DNA from: Gnetum montanum
Taxonomy: Eukaryota > Streptophyta > Gnetopsida > Gnetales > Gnetaceae
NCBI GenBank assembly: GCA_015680685.1
Contig: MNCI01017692.1
Location: forward strand, 309,161 to 373,160
Direction: 5' to 3'
DNA: 64,000 nucleotides
This document shows positions 47,076-58,796 of this stretch, one piece after another. The position numbers and the translations under genes are program-made. The notes beneath the pieces are model-generated. The model did not search any database. It saw only the letters and a program-made list of their open reading frames with translations, and was not told the DNA's origin. Within the stretch, counting starts at the first letter, position 1; the number at the start of each line of letters is the position of its first letter.

Positions 47076-47537
47076 TCATATCTCTGTCTCATAGGCAATT
47101 TCTGAAGTGATGAAGGCTATTCTGTTATTTTCTGGCTTGGTGGAGCTCTCAACTTGATCTACTTGAACTTTTTCTTCATTAGTCTTCTCATTTTCTTTTT
47201 CAAATGAATCCTTTTGTTCTTCGGCATTGGGTCCTTCATCTTCCTCTTGAGACACGAAGGCCTCTTCCCATGACTCTTCATTGGTTGGTTGCTCTTCTCC
47301 CCTCTCCTCTTCTTTGGTGCAATCTTGATATTTCCCCCAAACATTTGACTTTATCTCTAAACCTCTTGTGAGGAATGAGAATTCATTAGCCAACCAAGCC
47401 ATAAAAGGACACTCTTTCGGTGCTCCACATGCTCTAGCTTTCAAGTAAGCCTTTAATACATGTTCTAGGCAACATCCCATCACATAAGGAATGAAAGGCT
47501 TTTTCCTTGTTCTCCTAAACTCCATCTTCTCTTTCAA
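47076..47537 (-). CDS. Small intact ORF downstream of integrase in element G, unknown function
   Basis: 153 codons without a stop, unlike the broken pol upstream. It starts MKEKMEFRRTRKKPFIPYV. The N-terminal half is mixed, with several Cys and a CPFMAWLANEFSFLTRG stretch. The C-terminal half is very acidic (Glu-rich, about residues 75-130). No signal peptide or membrane helix. It lies in the sense direction between integrase and the 3' LTR, where many plant gypsy elements carry extra ORFs. Not recognised. It may be an accessory protein of the family or a captured host exon. Confidence 0.4.
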   Translation of the reverse strand: MKEKMEFRRTRKKPFIPYVMGCCLEHVLKAYLKARACGAPKECPFMAWLANEFSFLTRGLEIKSNVWGKYQDCTKEEERGEEQPTNEESWEEAFVSQEEDEGPNAEEQKDSFEKENEKTNEEKVQVDQVESSTKPENNRIAFITSEIAYETEI

Positions 47538-47998
47538 ATTAGCTCTCTCTTATTTTCTCTACTCAACTTGAATTAGAAGATGATGAAATCCTAGGCAACC
47601 CAATCCTCTTTTTATAGTAGCTAGAAATTTAAAATCCCCCCCAACAGTCTTCAACCAATTTTCCCTCTTTTTAGGCATTTTGACCACTTATCAAAATTCA
47701 CTAAGTGGTGGATGAGTCACCTCTTCCACTTGCCACACTCATAGGCTTCCACTTGTTTCACTTGTAGGTTTCCACTTGCCTCACTTGTAGGCTTCCACTT
47801 ACCTCACTTGAAGGAAAACTATTTTCTAATTTAAATAAATTTATCCTAAATATATTTACTATTATAATATACTATCTACTTATCTAATTATATATCAATA
47901 GCATAATTAAACATAATAATTAATCCTATATTCCTAATAATATTAGTAATATTATATCTAATAGTATATACATATATTACTTTTGTGTAAGGATATCT
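47538..47998 (-). other. AT-rich spacer between integrase and the small ORF in G
   Basis: Contains imperfect repeats of CTTCCACTTG(T/C)(C/T)TCACTTG (about 47725-47815) and then a very AT-rich stretch. No coding frame. Confidence 0.6.
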
Positions 47999-50900
47999 TC
48001 AAGCTATATGTAGTTGTCCAAAATAATGTTTTATATGCAAAATATTATATGAAAATTGCAATTCCATGCCATCCAAAGTTGATAATTTATAAGTATCCTT
48101 TGACAATTCCTTTGTAATTTGAAATGGACCAATCCACATCGGTGTAAACTTATTCGATTTCTTCATATTCCATAATAGGACAAGGTCCCCTATCTTGAAA
48201 GTTATTTTCAGAGCTTTCCTATCAAACCATCTTTTAACTTTAGAGGTATTCTGTAAAAAATTATCCCTTACTTTATCTACTTCAGCTTCTCTTGTAATAA
48301 GCAAAGTCATGAAACTTCTATCTTTATCAATTTTTTCACTATATCTTTGTACAAATTCAGAAGCTGAGCTTACAATCTTATTTGTAATTCTTGCTGGCAA
48401 ACATAAACTAACTTATACGGTGATGTCCTAATAGCTTTCTTGAATCTAATTCGATCTGACCATAACACAGATTGTAGATAATTGATCCAATTTCCTGGAT
48501 TTCCATCCATTGATTTCTTAATATAAGTTATAAGCTTTTTATTGGTGGATTCTGCTAGGCCATTTTCTTGAGGATAATAGTTTGATGAAGAGAATAAGAA
48601 AATAGATTTTTCTGATGCCCATTTGATAAACTCTTCAGATTTGAAGGCGGATCCATTGTCTAACACTAACACTTCGGGTAGACCAAATCTACTTAGAATG
48701 TGGTCTTCTAGAAACTTAATCACATCTGATGCTAAACTTCCTCTTAGAGCCTTTGCTTCAAACCATTTAGTGAAATAATCAGTAGCTGTGAGAATAAACT
48801 TGTGTCCAGCTTTTGAAGGAGAAATTGTACCAATAAAATCGAAACCCCATTGCTGAAATGGTCTATCTGCAACTACTGGCTTTAAAGGGGCTCTAGCCTT
48901 TTTAATCCTGAGCCCATGAATTTGACATTTATAGCATTTTTGAATTTTTAAACTAATGTCTTGATACATGGAAGACCAGTAATATCCATATCGAAGTATA
49001 TGTTGCATAGTCAACTTAGGGGATTCATAAAATAAATTCAAATGATCATGAAATTTTTCCAAAATGAAACTAATTTGATCATTATGAACACATTCCAATA
49101 AAACCCCTCGAAAATCCTTTCTATATAATATACCATCTTTAACAATGAATCTTCGTGCTCTTTTGAAGAAAGCTCTCTTTTGACTTGCAGTTAAATTATT
49201 TGGGATTTTCCTTGTATTAAGAAATTTGAGAATTTCATCATACTAATTCTCCTCCTGGATTTCAAGTGTACATACTTCACTTTCTCTAGTCATTAACTTG
49301 GCTAAACCCATTCCCTTAATTGTTTTGCATATTTCCAATGAAAATCTGAAAGTTTGCAACTTTATAAGCCATTTTCCTTTTTTTAATCCAATCTCATTTT
49401 GGGCTAGGAATCGCTTGACTGAAGGTTCAATTAGCATAATGTGGACTAATGAACTTTCCAAATAATATTTAAAATGATAAGTGCTTTAATGACTGCAAAA
49501 GCTTGTTTCTCTAAATTTGAATAATTTAATTTTGAACCTTTTAACTGATGCCAAAAAAATCCAATTGGTTCATCTTGACCTTCATCATCTTTTTGTGTTA
49601 AAACGGCAGCGATAGAATCATTCGAAGTAAAAGAATATAACCAAAAATATTATTTTAGCCTAGGCTTCACCAAATATGGAGCCTTTTGTATAGCATTTTT
49701 AATTTTTGATAAAGCTCTCTTTGATTCTGGTGTTTTGTCTACTTGGACATCCTTTTTTAGCATATGCATCAAAGGTTTGGTAATTTCAGTAAACCCGGGG
49801 ATGAACTTTTTCCCAAATTTTATCTTCCCAAAGAAAGACTAAGAGATTTCTTACTTGTGGGATGTTCAATATTTTGTACTGCTTGGATTCAGGAATTGTC
49901 TATGGCAATTCCTTCTTGACATATTCCATGGCCTAATAAGCTTCCGAATTGAACCTCGAAGATACACTTCTTAAGATTTAATGAAATACCAAACTCACGA
50001 CATCTGTCGAAAACTTGCTGGAGATGATTAATATGATTTTTTTTCTTGAGAATATTGTAATATCATCCAAATAAACCACCACGAATTTGCCTAATAAATC
50101 CTTAAATGCTAAATCCATTGCTCTTTGAAAAGTAGCTCCATCATTTGACAATCCAAATGGCATTCTTTGGTAAGCGAAAGTTCCCCATTTGGTGATAAAT
50201 GCTATTTTGTATCTATCATTCTTATCTACCATGATTTGATTATAACCTAAGAAACCATCTAAGAAAGAATATACTTGACAACCTGAAACTTTAATTAGCA
50301 TCTCATCAATTCTTGGAAATGGATACTTATCCTTTTTTGAGGCATCATTTAGATTTCTAAAGTCTACGCAAAGCCTTATATCACCATTTTTCTTTCTCAT
50401 TGGAACAAGGTTAGCAAGCCATGTTGAATATTGTACTAGATATATGATTCGTACTTGTAACAACTTCTTGATCTCAGCTTTAGCTAGTTCAGATGATGGA
50501 TTAAATTTCCTTTTTTTTGCTTGACTATTTTACAACCTTCTATTAAAGGAATTTTATGTGTCATCACATCTGGTTTAAAAGCTTTAAGATGATCATAAGA
50601 CCAAGCAAAATTGTCCAAACTATTTCTTAGACATGTTAACAAGTTTTGCTTGAAACTCGAATTTTTTTCCTTTGTAAAATTCAACATCTTTAGCATCCTG
50701 TCTAATTTGAAATTCACTACCTCTAAAGCTTAACTATCTAGGTTTTGTATATCCTTTCAAGTAAGTAAATTTTTCTTGAACTCTTGTTCCAAGTCAATCA
50801 TCCTTTTTGGAATGAAATTAGCTTTGGAGTGTGATGACGTTTCAGGTATTACTTGACCCTCAAATTCTTGTTTGTTTTTCATAAATCTTAGTACTTGATC

Positions 50901-51820
50901 ATCATCTTCAAATACTTCTAAATGTCTTATATTATCTGGTACTGATGGCTGATGTTCTTCTTCAACCATTACATCTTTGTAACTTTCTATTATTTGCATA
51001 TCCAATGTTGAAGTTGTCTTTGCCAAATCATCTGCTATAAGTTTCTCTACTCTATTTATATGCTCTATTTGGTAATGTTGAAACTAACCTAACATCTTAT
51101 AAGTAAGTTTCTTATAAGGTCTTAAGAATGAGCTCTTTACTACACAGTTACCCTTTACTTGTTCACAAACTAACCTTGAGTCTCCTTTTATAGTGATTAC
51201 TCTGATCTTTTTATCTAGAGCTATTCTTATACCAATGCATAAAGCTTCATACTCAGCTTTCTTATTAGTACAAGGGAATGATAGATGAATTGCTTTGAGA
51301 ATTTCACGTGAATCATTCCTTAATATAACTATACTGACTCCTACACCTTTCAAATTACATGAACCATCAAAGTATAATTTCCATTTATCCTCATTCTTTG
51401 ATTGTTCTTTTTCAGAACCATAATTCTTTTGGAGTGTACAAATTTTATCTTCAACACCTTCTTTTTTAGCCATTTTACTTTTTCCATTTGAAGTAATATT
51501 ATCAATCATCAAAGGTTTGCTATAGATGTATATTTGATTTGGTTCTCCTTTCCAAGGTAACGACATGTGAGAATAATCTATTGATATGTAACCTGAGAAA
51601 TTCTTGCTCCAACTTCTACTCAATAAGAGACTATGTGAATCTGGTATATCTGCCACTTGAATAGTTACTCCACTTCTAACGCGAGTTTCAAAAGCAATTT
51701 TCAATAAAACATTTGGTAATTGACCCACAATCTTCACTCTACTTTTATCCACTTGAACAATCTTTCTGTTTGATTTTTCAAGAATCAAACCAAGTTTCTT
51801 ACATATAGACAATGGCATTA
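47999..51820 (-). pseudogene. Element G pol: protease, extra RNase H, reverse transcriptase, RNase H, integrase
   Basis: Protease C-terminal part (51820-51480); its active site falls in the N gap. An RNase H-type domain comes next, at about 51386-50995: YFDGSC, AEYEAL, KGDSRLV and IADDLA, which give a complete set of catalytic acids. Reverse transcriptase (about 50450-49980): NGDIRLCVDFRNLN, FLDGFLGYNQ, PFGLSNDGATFQRAM and YLDDI. A second RNase H (about 49730-49270) has FTSNDS where gypsy enzymes have TDAS, followed by NLEKQAFAVIKAL, and so looks degenerate. Integrase (about 49200-48000): CYKCQIHG, GFDFIG, LVLDNGSAF and GLAESTN, so the DDE triad is kept. A frameshift lies at a T8 run near 50510, with stops elsewhere. 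The enzyme order matches a Tat-lineage variant. Confidence 0.85.
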
Positions 51821-52011
51821 NNNNNNNNNNNNNNNNNNNNNNNNNNNNNNNNNNNNNNNNNNNNNNNNNNNNNNNNNNNNNNNNNNNNNNNNNNNNNNNN
51901 NNNNNNNNNNNNNNNNNNNNNNNNNNNNNNNNNNNNNNNNNNNNNNNNNNNNNNNNNNNNNNNNNNNNNNNNNNNNNNNNNNNNNNNNNNNNNNNNNNNN
52001 NNNNNNNNNNN
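51821..52011. other. Gap of 191 unknown bases in element G
   Basis: Falls between gag and the visible part of protease; it probably hides the gag zinc knuckle and the protease active site. Confidence 0.95.
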
Positions 52012-53384
52012 TGCTCTACTTGATTATCTTTACCTCTATTCTTATCTCTTCTATTTGGCTCAAAAGCTTTTCTCTTAGTAGATGGATTAGTAATAACATT
52101 TGGGGGTCTAGAAGAAGTTAATATTTCTTTTGATTGGAGCCTATATCCATTTTCCTCATTATTATTACATTCTTCATCTAAAGACATATCTTCTTCAGAA
52201 CTTGATAGAGAATAAGTATCATTAGATCCATTGCTAGAAGATTTACTTGCATAATGAACACTAGATAACTCATTATTAGATTCAATATCAAGAAAGTTGA
52301 ACATAATAAGATTACTTTCATCCTCATCTTCTGCTAACTTAGTGTCTTGATGTTTGTGCTTTCTATTTGTCCTTTCTTCCTTGATATTAACTCTTACCAA
52401 GGCTTTTTCAAGCTTCACTATTTTGTTAGACATATCTCTCATTAATTATCCTTTTTCAGATTCTACTCTTTCATGCTCTTACTCTTTCTTAACATGAGAT
52501 GGACCTAGTAAAGCTTTAAATTGAGCAAAATCTTGCATAGGAATCATAACTCTTTCTTCTCTTTTTTGAATTGCAATATTTTCTTTAGGATTCAAGTTCA
52601 ACTGTTTTTCTAACTGTATAGCTTCACTAAAGTAGTCATTTAGTGTAGGTAAGTTTGGAGTTCTCCTTAACCAAATTGAAATGTTAGGGTTGACAGCCTT
52701 AAGATAAGTTTCTTTAAACATTTCTTTTGATGGCCTATATTTTCTTTAAAAGAGCCCACAAATTCATTGAAACATGATGTTAAAATCTCTAATTAACTCT
52801 TTAACTCCTTGTTTAGCTTGTATCAGCTCACAGTATAGTTGTTTTTGATCTAATTGATTACCAAACTAGGCTAAGAAAAGATTCTTCATGTCATCCCAAC
52901 TTGTAATACTATTACTTGGTAAGTTCAAATACCAAATCTGAGCCATATCCTTTAAATTTGATACAAACAACCTACAAGCTTGATCTTGATGTTGAATATT
53001 TGCATGAGCTAAAGCTAACTCAAACATGTGAATATATTCTTCAGCTAAATAAGCTTTTGTAGAAATGAAAGGCTCAGGAAAATATTTGTAAACTACCTTA
53101 GGAATATCATTGTAATTTTGAAATCCTAATGGTGTAACTCTTTGCCAAGGATTTTCCATCCTATTCCTTTGGATAACTAAACTCTTAGACTTTCTAGATC
53201 TTCTCTTATAAATCAATAAACCAGATATAATGGGTGATCTTCTTAATCTTCTAGTTTTCACTTCACTACTTGTTCCCAATTCAAAAACTTTCTTTTGTTC
53301 TTCTTCTGATGAAGAATCAGTCTTAGAATCAAGAATATCTTTTGAAACTTTTAAATTTTCCAAACTATCAATCTTCTTGGTCAT
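52012..53384 (-). pseudogene. Element G gag
   Basis: Starts MTKKIDSLENLKVSKD at 53384. Gag core at about 53110-52740: EEYIHMFELALAHANI, then LKDMAQIWYLNLP, then SWDDMKNLFLA. There are few stops, all in one frame (after NLFLA, after IMFQ and around 52450). The C-terminal part is rich in S, D, E and K. Unrelated in detail to gag of A-D. Confidence 0.8.
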
Positions 53385-53484
53385 GAACTAAAAATAGTAT
53401 TTAATTTCTTAAGCCTTTATAGTAACAAAGAATGGTTGATGTGCTAAAATTATAAGGCTTATGAACTTAGAGGGTAAATTTTCA

Positions 53485-53502
53485 GCCCTCCTTTTAGCGC
53501 CA
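53485..53502 (-). other. Element G primer binding site, tRNA-Asn-like
   Basis: On the - strand TGGCGCTAAAAGGAGGGC lies 7 nt from the LTR. From memory it is one mismatch from the complement of the plant tRNA-Asn(GUU) 3' end; this should be aligned. It clearly differs from the tRNA-Asp site of A-F. Confidence 0.55.
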
Positions 53503-55500
53503 AAAGAACTATTGGCAACCCTTTGGGACGCAATCACCAACGAGTGTCCTCAAATAGGATTTAGGTGTTTGCTGGTCTTCTGGCAACACCAAGGCCTAAA
53601 TACCTCCAAATAGACTCAGTGGTTAATGTGAGTATGTGTGTGTGTTGTTGCAGTGTGCTGTTGTGAAAAATGAAACAATTGGGTTGTGTGTAAAACTATA
53701 AATGACTTATCTTAAAGAAATTCAGCCAACTTTGCAAAGTACTATGAGTTGTTGAGAGTCCCTATTCTGTTCAATTGTCTAGTTTATGCAGCCCTTATAA
53801 TACCTACTTGTAACAAATAAAGTTTTGCAAAAAAATTTGAGCACAACTCTGCGAATCTACTTCTAATTTTCCCCATAGAAAGAGATAATTCCACAAGAAA
53901 ACTACAAATAGAGCGAGATTCAATGAAAATAGAAAGAAGAGAAAAATAAAACAGATTTGTGTAAAGATCTCAAATTTTTAAACAAGGTAAAATGATACGA
54001 GTAAACACTTCGCAATAAAGCTATCCCAAATTCAATAACTATGAATTGTTCAAACTTCCAAGCCTCAAAATAGCAATTTCTTTAAGATAATCCTACTATG
54101 CTACCAATAAAAAATGTTGCATAAACTATCACGTACTAGACTCTATTTTAGCTAGATAATGGATGTCAACAATTGCATTCAACAAAACCTTCAAATACTT
54201 GATAATTTATGATTGAAATAATACGGAGATTCACTTTAAAGATAAAAGAAGCTATTCTGGTCCTATCAAAATACCAAAGATTTTCTGAACCCTCTTGACT
54301 ATTGAATCGTTCAACGGCTTCAATACATGCAGAGGCTCTCTTACAACAATCTTAATAGTGGTTCTTATACATTGCACAATAATGAAATTTACTACTAAAA
54401 TGCTCTTAAGGCTTTTAAACACAAGCTCTTCTATGGACAAATTTTAATAGAAATTTTCTATCATGCAACAAGAACAATAAGAGCAATCTAAAAATCCCAA
54501 AATTACTTGCCAAGCATGATACTATCTAAACCACTAACTAAACAATTTAAACAAAATAAAAAATAAACATAACTCACAAGACTATGACAAAGAGGCTGAA
54601 ATGTTGTCTTTAGTAAGTCATCTTACAAGCAATCTTTCACAATGTCTTCTTTATAAATGCTCCTTCAAGACCCAAAGTCTCCAAGAGTGTGATCCAAAAG
54701 TATGTTCCCAAAAGTGTGTGATCCTTTTCTTCTAATCCCTGAAGCATTCTTATAGGGTCTCATAGGTAGTTAGATATTCCAAAATATCTTGGCTAACTTC
54801 TCTCCCAAGTAAGGAAGTTATAACTTGCCCAACAAGTTAGGAGATATTACTTGCCCAACAAGTTAGGAAGTTGTAACTTATACATAAAGTTAGGAGAAAA
54901 TCATACTAACATTGGCATGTGTAAATATTACAAATATTGCTTTTATAAGCAATAACCTATATAAAAAATAAATTCAAGATCTCCTAAGAGCTTCATACAA
55001 TTGTCATATTTTATTTAGGATTTTAACTATTATGTCATTAAGCCCTAGTAATTCTCATGATCAGGCTGTATTAAGAAAGTAATTTAACATCCACCTTAGT
55101 GTAGATGTTGGTGGAGGTGGTTGTATAGTCTTAAAAATTAATAAAGCCAATCTTTGCAAATTTTTGATGCTATATAATTAAATTATATGCAATTTATATC
55201 CACATAAAATTTGTTGCTGGTTTCCTTGAAAAAATAACGTTCGCTGGAAAAAGAAATTTGAATACGGTGGTGGTTACTTGGTGTTGTTAAAAATGCCTCT
55301 GAATGTGAAGGTGTCAGACCTCAAACTGCCTAGTTTTTGCAAATAGTTTCAAATTATTCCACCTTGCCAGAATCATATATCAACTGCCACCGCGAAAGAA
55401 GGCCCTACCGTTGCATCTGGTAATGTTGCCGTGTGTTCCATAAAAAATTACGATCGTTGTAACCTTTGTCGTAGTGGCTATGGATCAAGATTCTACAAGC

Positions 55501-55750
55501 ACTTTAGCAGGGCCTGAACTTATTGTGCATGGAGGAATTATGCATTGAACTAGGTGAACACTTCTTCAATCGATTCATGATTCTCATGTTGCAGCTTATC
55601 CGCACTGAGATAGACGTAGCTCTTCTGGTGAAGTAGGGTATGATACAAAATTATCTTGAAAACAACGAAAGTGTTGCACAGCCTTTCCATCGCCTACAGA
55701 TGTATATCACAGTAGACGATGTGTGTGAGATCGACGAAGATATCGTGAAT
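55501..55750 (+). pseudogene. Captured DUF247 fragment in the G 5' LTR
   Basis: Same fragment as at 45213, better preserved in part: FFNRFMILMLQLIRTEID, then GMIQNYLENNESVAQPFHRL reads with one stop. Truncated before the membrane helix. Confidence 0.65.
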
Positions 55751-56384
55751 TTTTCTCACTTGAAGCATTATTCTGTGTTGTGATGGTGTTGGCGTAGATT
55801 GTTGCAGAATAAGAAGAGCATGAATTTGATTTCAATCAGAAGGAAATTCTGGTTTTGGTTGCGACTGGTGCTTCTGCATTATTTTAGATTTTAGTATCCA
55901 AGTTAGAATGCAACGAAGATGAATACAGCTCTGTGTTCATATTCCTTTCGTGAGAACCTGCACTCATTTCGTTTGCTTGAGCTAGGCAAGGCCAAGCAAC
56001 ATGTGGTTGAGTGCATCAGGCACAGAGAAGAAGGGACTCCTGACCAGAAGCCAAGCTCAGATTGCGATGCTCGATACATCAATGCTTCGACGTACACGGC
56101 CACTACAACTCTAGCACCAAATTTTTGAATAGTAGCTCTAGTGGCAGCACCTCAAAACCATGCACATCCCTTTTCTCTATGGATTTCAGAAAATAGATGT
56201 TCTGCAGACACAAATTTTTGAGATACTGATTGTAGTCTATCAACATTAACAAAAATAAATTTCAGCCAGAAGCTTCAACTTCAGAACAGGTTTCCTGCAC
56301 TTAACACAATGCCATGTAGCCCTACATTGTACCACAGAAAGAGTGAACCTGTTCAAGGTCTTGAACATTTCTTTAATTACCCAA

Positions 56385-56706
56385 AATCGGTAATCTTGGG
56401 TTCATGATCTAACTCTACTTAAATGTTTCAGCTCTTGACATTTTCGTGAATGACGAGGGAATGACAATCATGGTGGAGATATGCTAGTGCATTGGCCACC
56501 CCAACCATTTCTCCGTTTGAATTAAAGCTGCTACTACCATCTTGTCTACAAATTTGCTTCACTGTAGCCATTACAGTGTTCTTGAGATTCACTTTATAGA
56601 CTTTTCCATACTTTCCACTTTCTATCTCATTCTCCCTATTTTCTATGACTCATAAAATCTCATCTGCCGAGAAATCAATGTTCTGGAAATCTTTCAGAGA
56701 GAAATG
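56385..56706 (-). pseudogene. Captured receptor-like kinase fragment in the G 5' LTR
   Basis: Second copy of the kinase fragment at 46225-46553, with additional substitutions. Its presence in both LTRs means it was part of G before this insertion. Confidence 0.72.
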
Positions 56707-56985
56707 ATGCTAGATTTTACTTTCCTTTTCTTTTGTCCTCCTGTTTGTTTGTTTGTTTTTTTTAAAGGCTCATCCACATCAATCCAAATGAGACCTCTAG
56801 GATTATGCATATCAATAAGATGACAACCATAATATTTCTCATTTGAATATTTTTTTTGTCTTGTATACACAAACGATGGAAGTGTAGCAGAATTAATATT
56901 ATTCATATTTTTATCATGTTCTCTACCATTGCCTTTTTCCAGTATCTACTTTTGTTGTTCCATGAAATGGCCAAATGTGCCAACA

Positions 56986-58241
56986 CTATGATATGGCGAA
57001 GTTGTTCTTGTTGAGAATAAGCATGGCTAGGTCATTTATGCAAGAGAGAGTAATACCTACACATGGTTGCATCCAAGGGTTCATGTGTTCCTTGCCATTA
57101 GCCTTGGATTTACTTTCTCAAATTGGACACTTTGGAGTAGGTCTAATATTTGTCATTGAATATCTCAAGTATCCTACTCCATCTACAAATTGTTTTTAGC
57201 TCCAAGGAATGACACCAACTTTCTGCTTTTTTTATGAGTGTCCTAGGAAATAGCTTAAGTTTCTGCCAATTTTTCTCTATTTTTTCAGGGAACAAGCATC
57301 GTAAAGGCTTGAAGATGGATTTATGGATCTGAATTATATCCCCCCTTAAATCTGGTGATATTGTTCATATCCAACCTCTTGATTCTGCTATCTTTCACAT
57401 GCTTGGTTGGAATTCTAACTACCTCTGTAATGTTCAACATGCTTCGAGTTGTAAGAAAAGGTTCATCATCATCATGATTTTAATGATGTCTATGGTATCC
57501 TTTGCTACCCCTTCATTCATGTTAGATTCTACAATCATTATCTCACCATTCACCTCCATCATGGTTTTGTCCCCTGTAATTTTGATTAGATTTAGATGAA
57601 GAAGAAGAAGATGCAAATGAAGAGGACAAAGAGGGAGGAAAACTACCACCACCACGATGTCTGCCACCTCCTCTTTGCTTGTCACGGCCACGATCAATAG
57701 GTTTATCATCATCATGATGCTTGCCTAAGTCCCTTCCTTGACTCCCACTTTTTCCTAAACCTAGATTGTTGATAGTGGACTATAAGTATGGGTTAAAGCC
57801 CCCTTCACTAGAGTCAAGGGGTGTAGAATCTTCATGTTGAGAATCCCTAGAGGGAGGATCCTTCTTGTCATTTTGGTTTAGTAGGAATAAGGGGTTAGTG
57901 AATCACTTCCCCTTTGTAGCTTCATGGTGCTTCTCCTAATGTTGATCTTATTTACGTTGTGTTTCTGTGGGATGGTAGTCTTAGTAGTCATGGTTCTACA
58001 CAATGTATTCATCATAGAGATCCTAGATTCCCAACCTCTCAAGAGTTTGGAGTAGCATCCCTAGAACAAATCGGTCGAGAGGCAACACAACATTTCCCTC
58101 CATATCTCTCCACTATAGTTATTCATTTTGATGTAAGATTAAGTTGAAATCAGGTACAAACTCCTTTGGATGAGTGTACACCACCTTTAATTCTTAGGGC
58201 AGTGGCAGTTTTGAATCATCATGCTTATGAGAAGAAGACAT
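56986..58241 (-). pseudogene. Element D gag, N-terminal part
   Basis: Starts MSSSHKHDDSKLPLP at 58241 and continues VVYTHPKEFVPDFNLILHQ, matching gag of B. A K/E/R/S-rich stretch and a gag-core start follow. It is cut by G after the equivalent of the GLRHEM region in B. Stops and shifts. Confidence 0.78.
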
Positions 58242-58386
58242 TTTGGATTCAAAGAAAAATTTAGTGTGTGTGTTAATTATAATTATAATTATGTTTATTT
58301 TTTCATGATTTTAACTTTAAGGTTCATTTCAACAATCTCAAATAATATTCACTAAGTCCTAGGTAGCACACATATCAAACTATAAG

Positions 58387-58404
58387 TCCCCAACAACAAC
58401 GCCA
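58387..58404 (-). other. Element D primer binding site (tRNA-Asp type)
   Basis: TGGCGTTGTTGTTGGGGA on the - strand, three changes from the tRNA-Asp complement. Confidence 0.82.
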
Positions 58405-58405
58405 A

Positions 58406-58796
58406 TGATGAGTGGCGAGTAGACCCTACGCCCAACCTTAAGAATCACTAAGTGTTCATGAATGATTTGGTTCAATTCTATGGACATATAGTCTTCTAAG
58501 TACGTTGGTCTCTAGGAAGTGAAACTAATCATTGCAATCGTTATTTTCCCAATTACACTTGTGAAATGCAAAGGTATGGTTAAGTGCTAGTGAGGCATAT
58601 GAATTTTGTCATTTTTATGTTTTATGTTCTAAGTCACCCAAGAATAAATAATAGAGAATTAAAGTTATTTAATTGCTAATTTAATCTAACTAGCTAGCAT
58701 TTAACATAGCATAAGCATCCATTCCCACTTGTTGTACATATCCTAAACACGTTTAACGCTACTGGGTTACCAAACATTAAGATTTACTAGGACTAC
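58406..58796 (-). repeat. Element D 5' LTR, cut by element F
   Basis: 391 bp matching the start of 32323-33232. It breaks off where F starts with TGATGA at 58797; the rest should lie beyond F and E, outside the window. Confidence 0.82.

Larger units (their letters stand above)
43241..56985 (-). mobile_element. Element G: Tat-type Ty3/gypsy retrotransposon with 3.5-kb LTRs and captured host genes
   Basis: LTRs 43241-46830 (3' copy) and 53510-56985 (5' copy) start TGTTGGCAC and end CCAACA/CCAATA on the - strand. Flanks TTATG (43236-43240) and CTATG (56986-56990) fit a TSD with one change. Removing G rejoins the gag of D at the point expected from B. Internal order: primer site, gag, protease, RNase H, reverse transcriptase, second RNase H, integrase, then a small extra ORF. 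The polypurine tract CAAGGGGGCAAAAA borders the 3' LTR. Frameshifts in pol make it inactive. Confidence 0.9.
53510..56985 (-). repeat. Element G 5' LTR (3476 bp)
   Basis: Partner of 43241-46830. It lacks about 150 bp of the DUF247 fragment (join at 55750) and has lost its terminal TG/CA pairing at 53510 (TATTGG instead of TGTTGG). Confidence 0.9.
32323..58796 (-). mobile_element. Element D: Athila-like element with gag, pol and ORF3, interrupted by G
   Basis: 3' LTR 32323-33232, ORF3 36330-33482, non-coding stretch 38356-36331, pol 42090-38357, gag 43240-42091 continued after G at 58241-56986, primer site 58404-58387, and 391 bp of the 5' LTR (58406-58796) cut by F. Without G it is about 12.7 kb. 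It is the only element in the window that keeps gag, pol and ORF3 together, so it shows the order from which A and C were probably derived. Stops and frameshifts are frequent; it is older or more decayed than B. Its right TSD lies outside the window. Confidence 0.82.
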
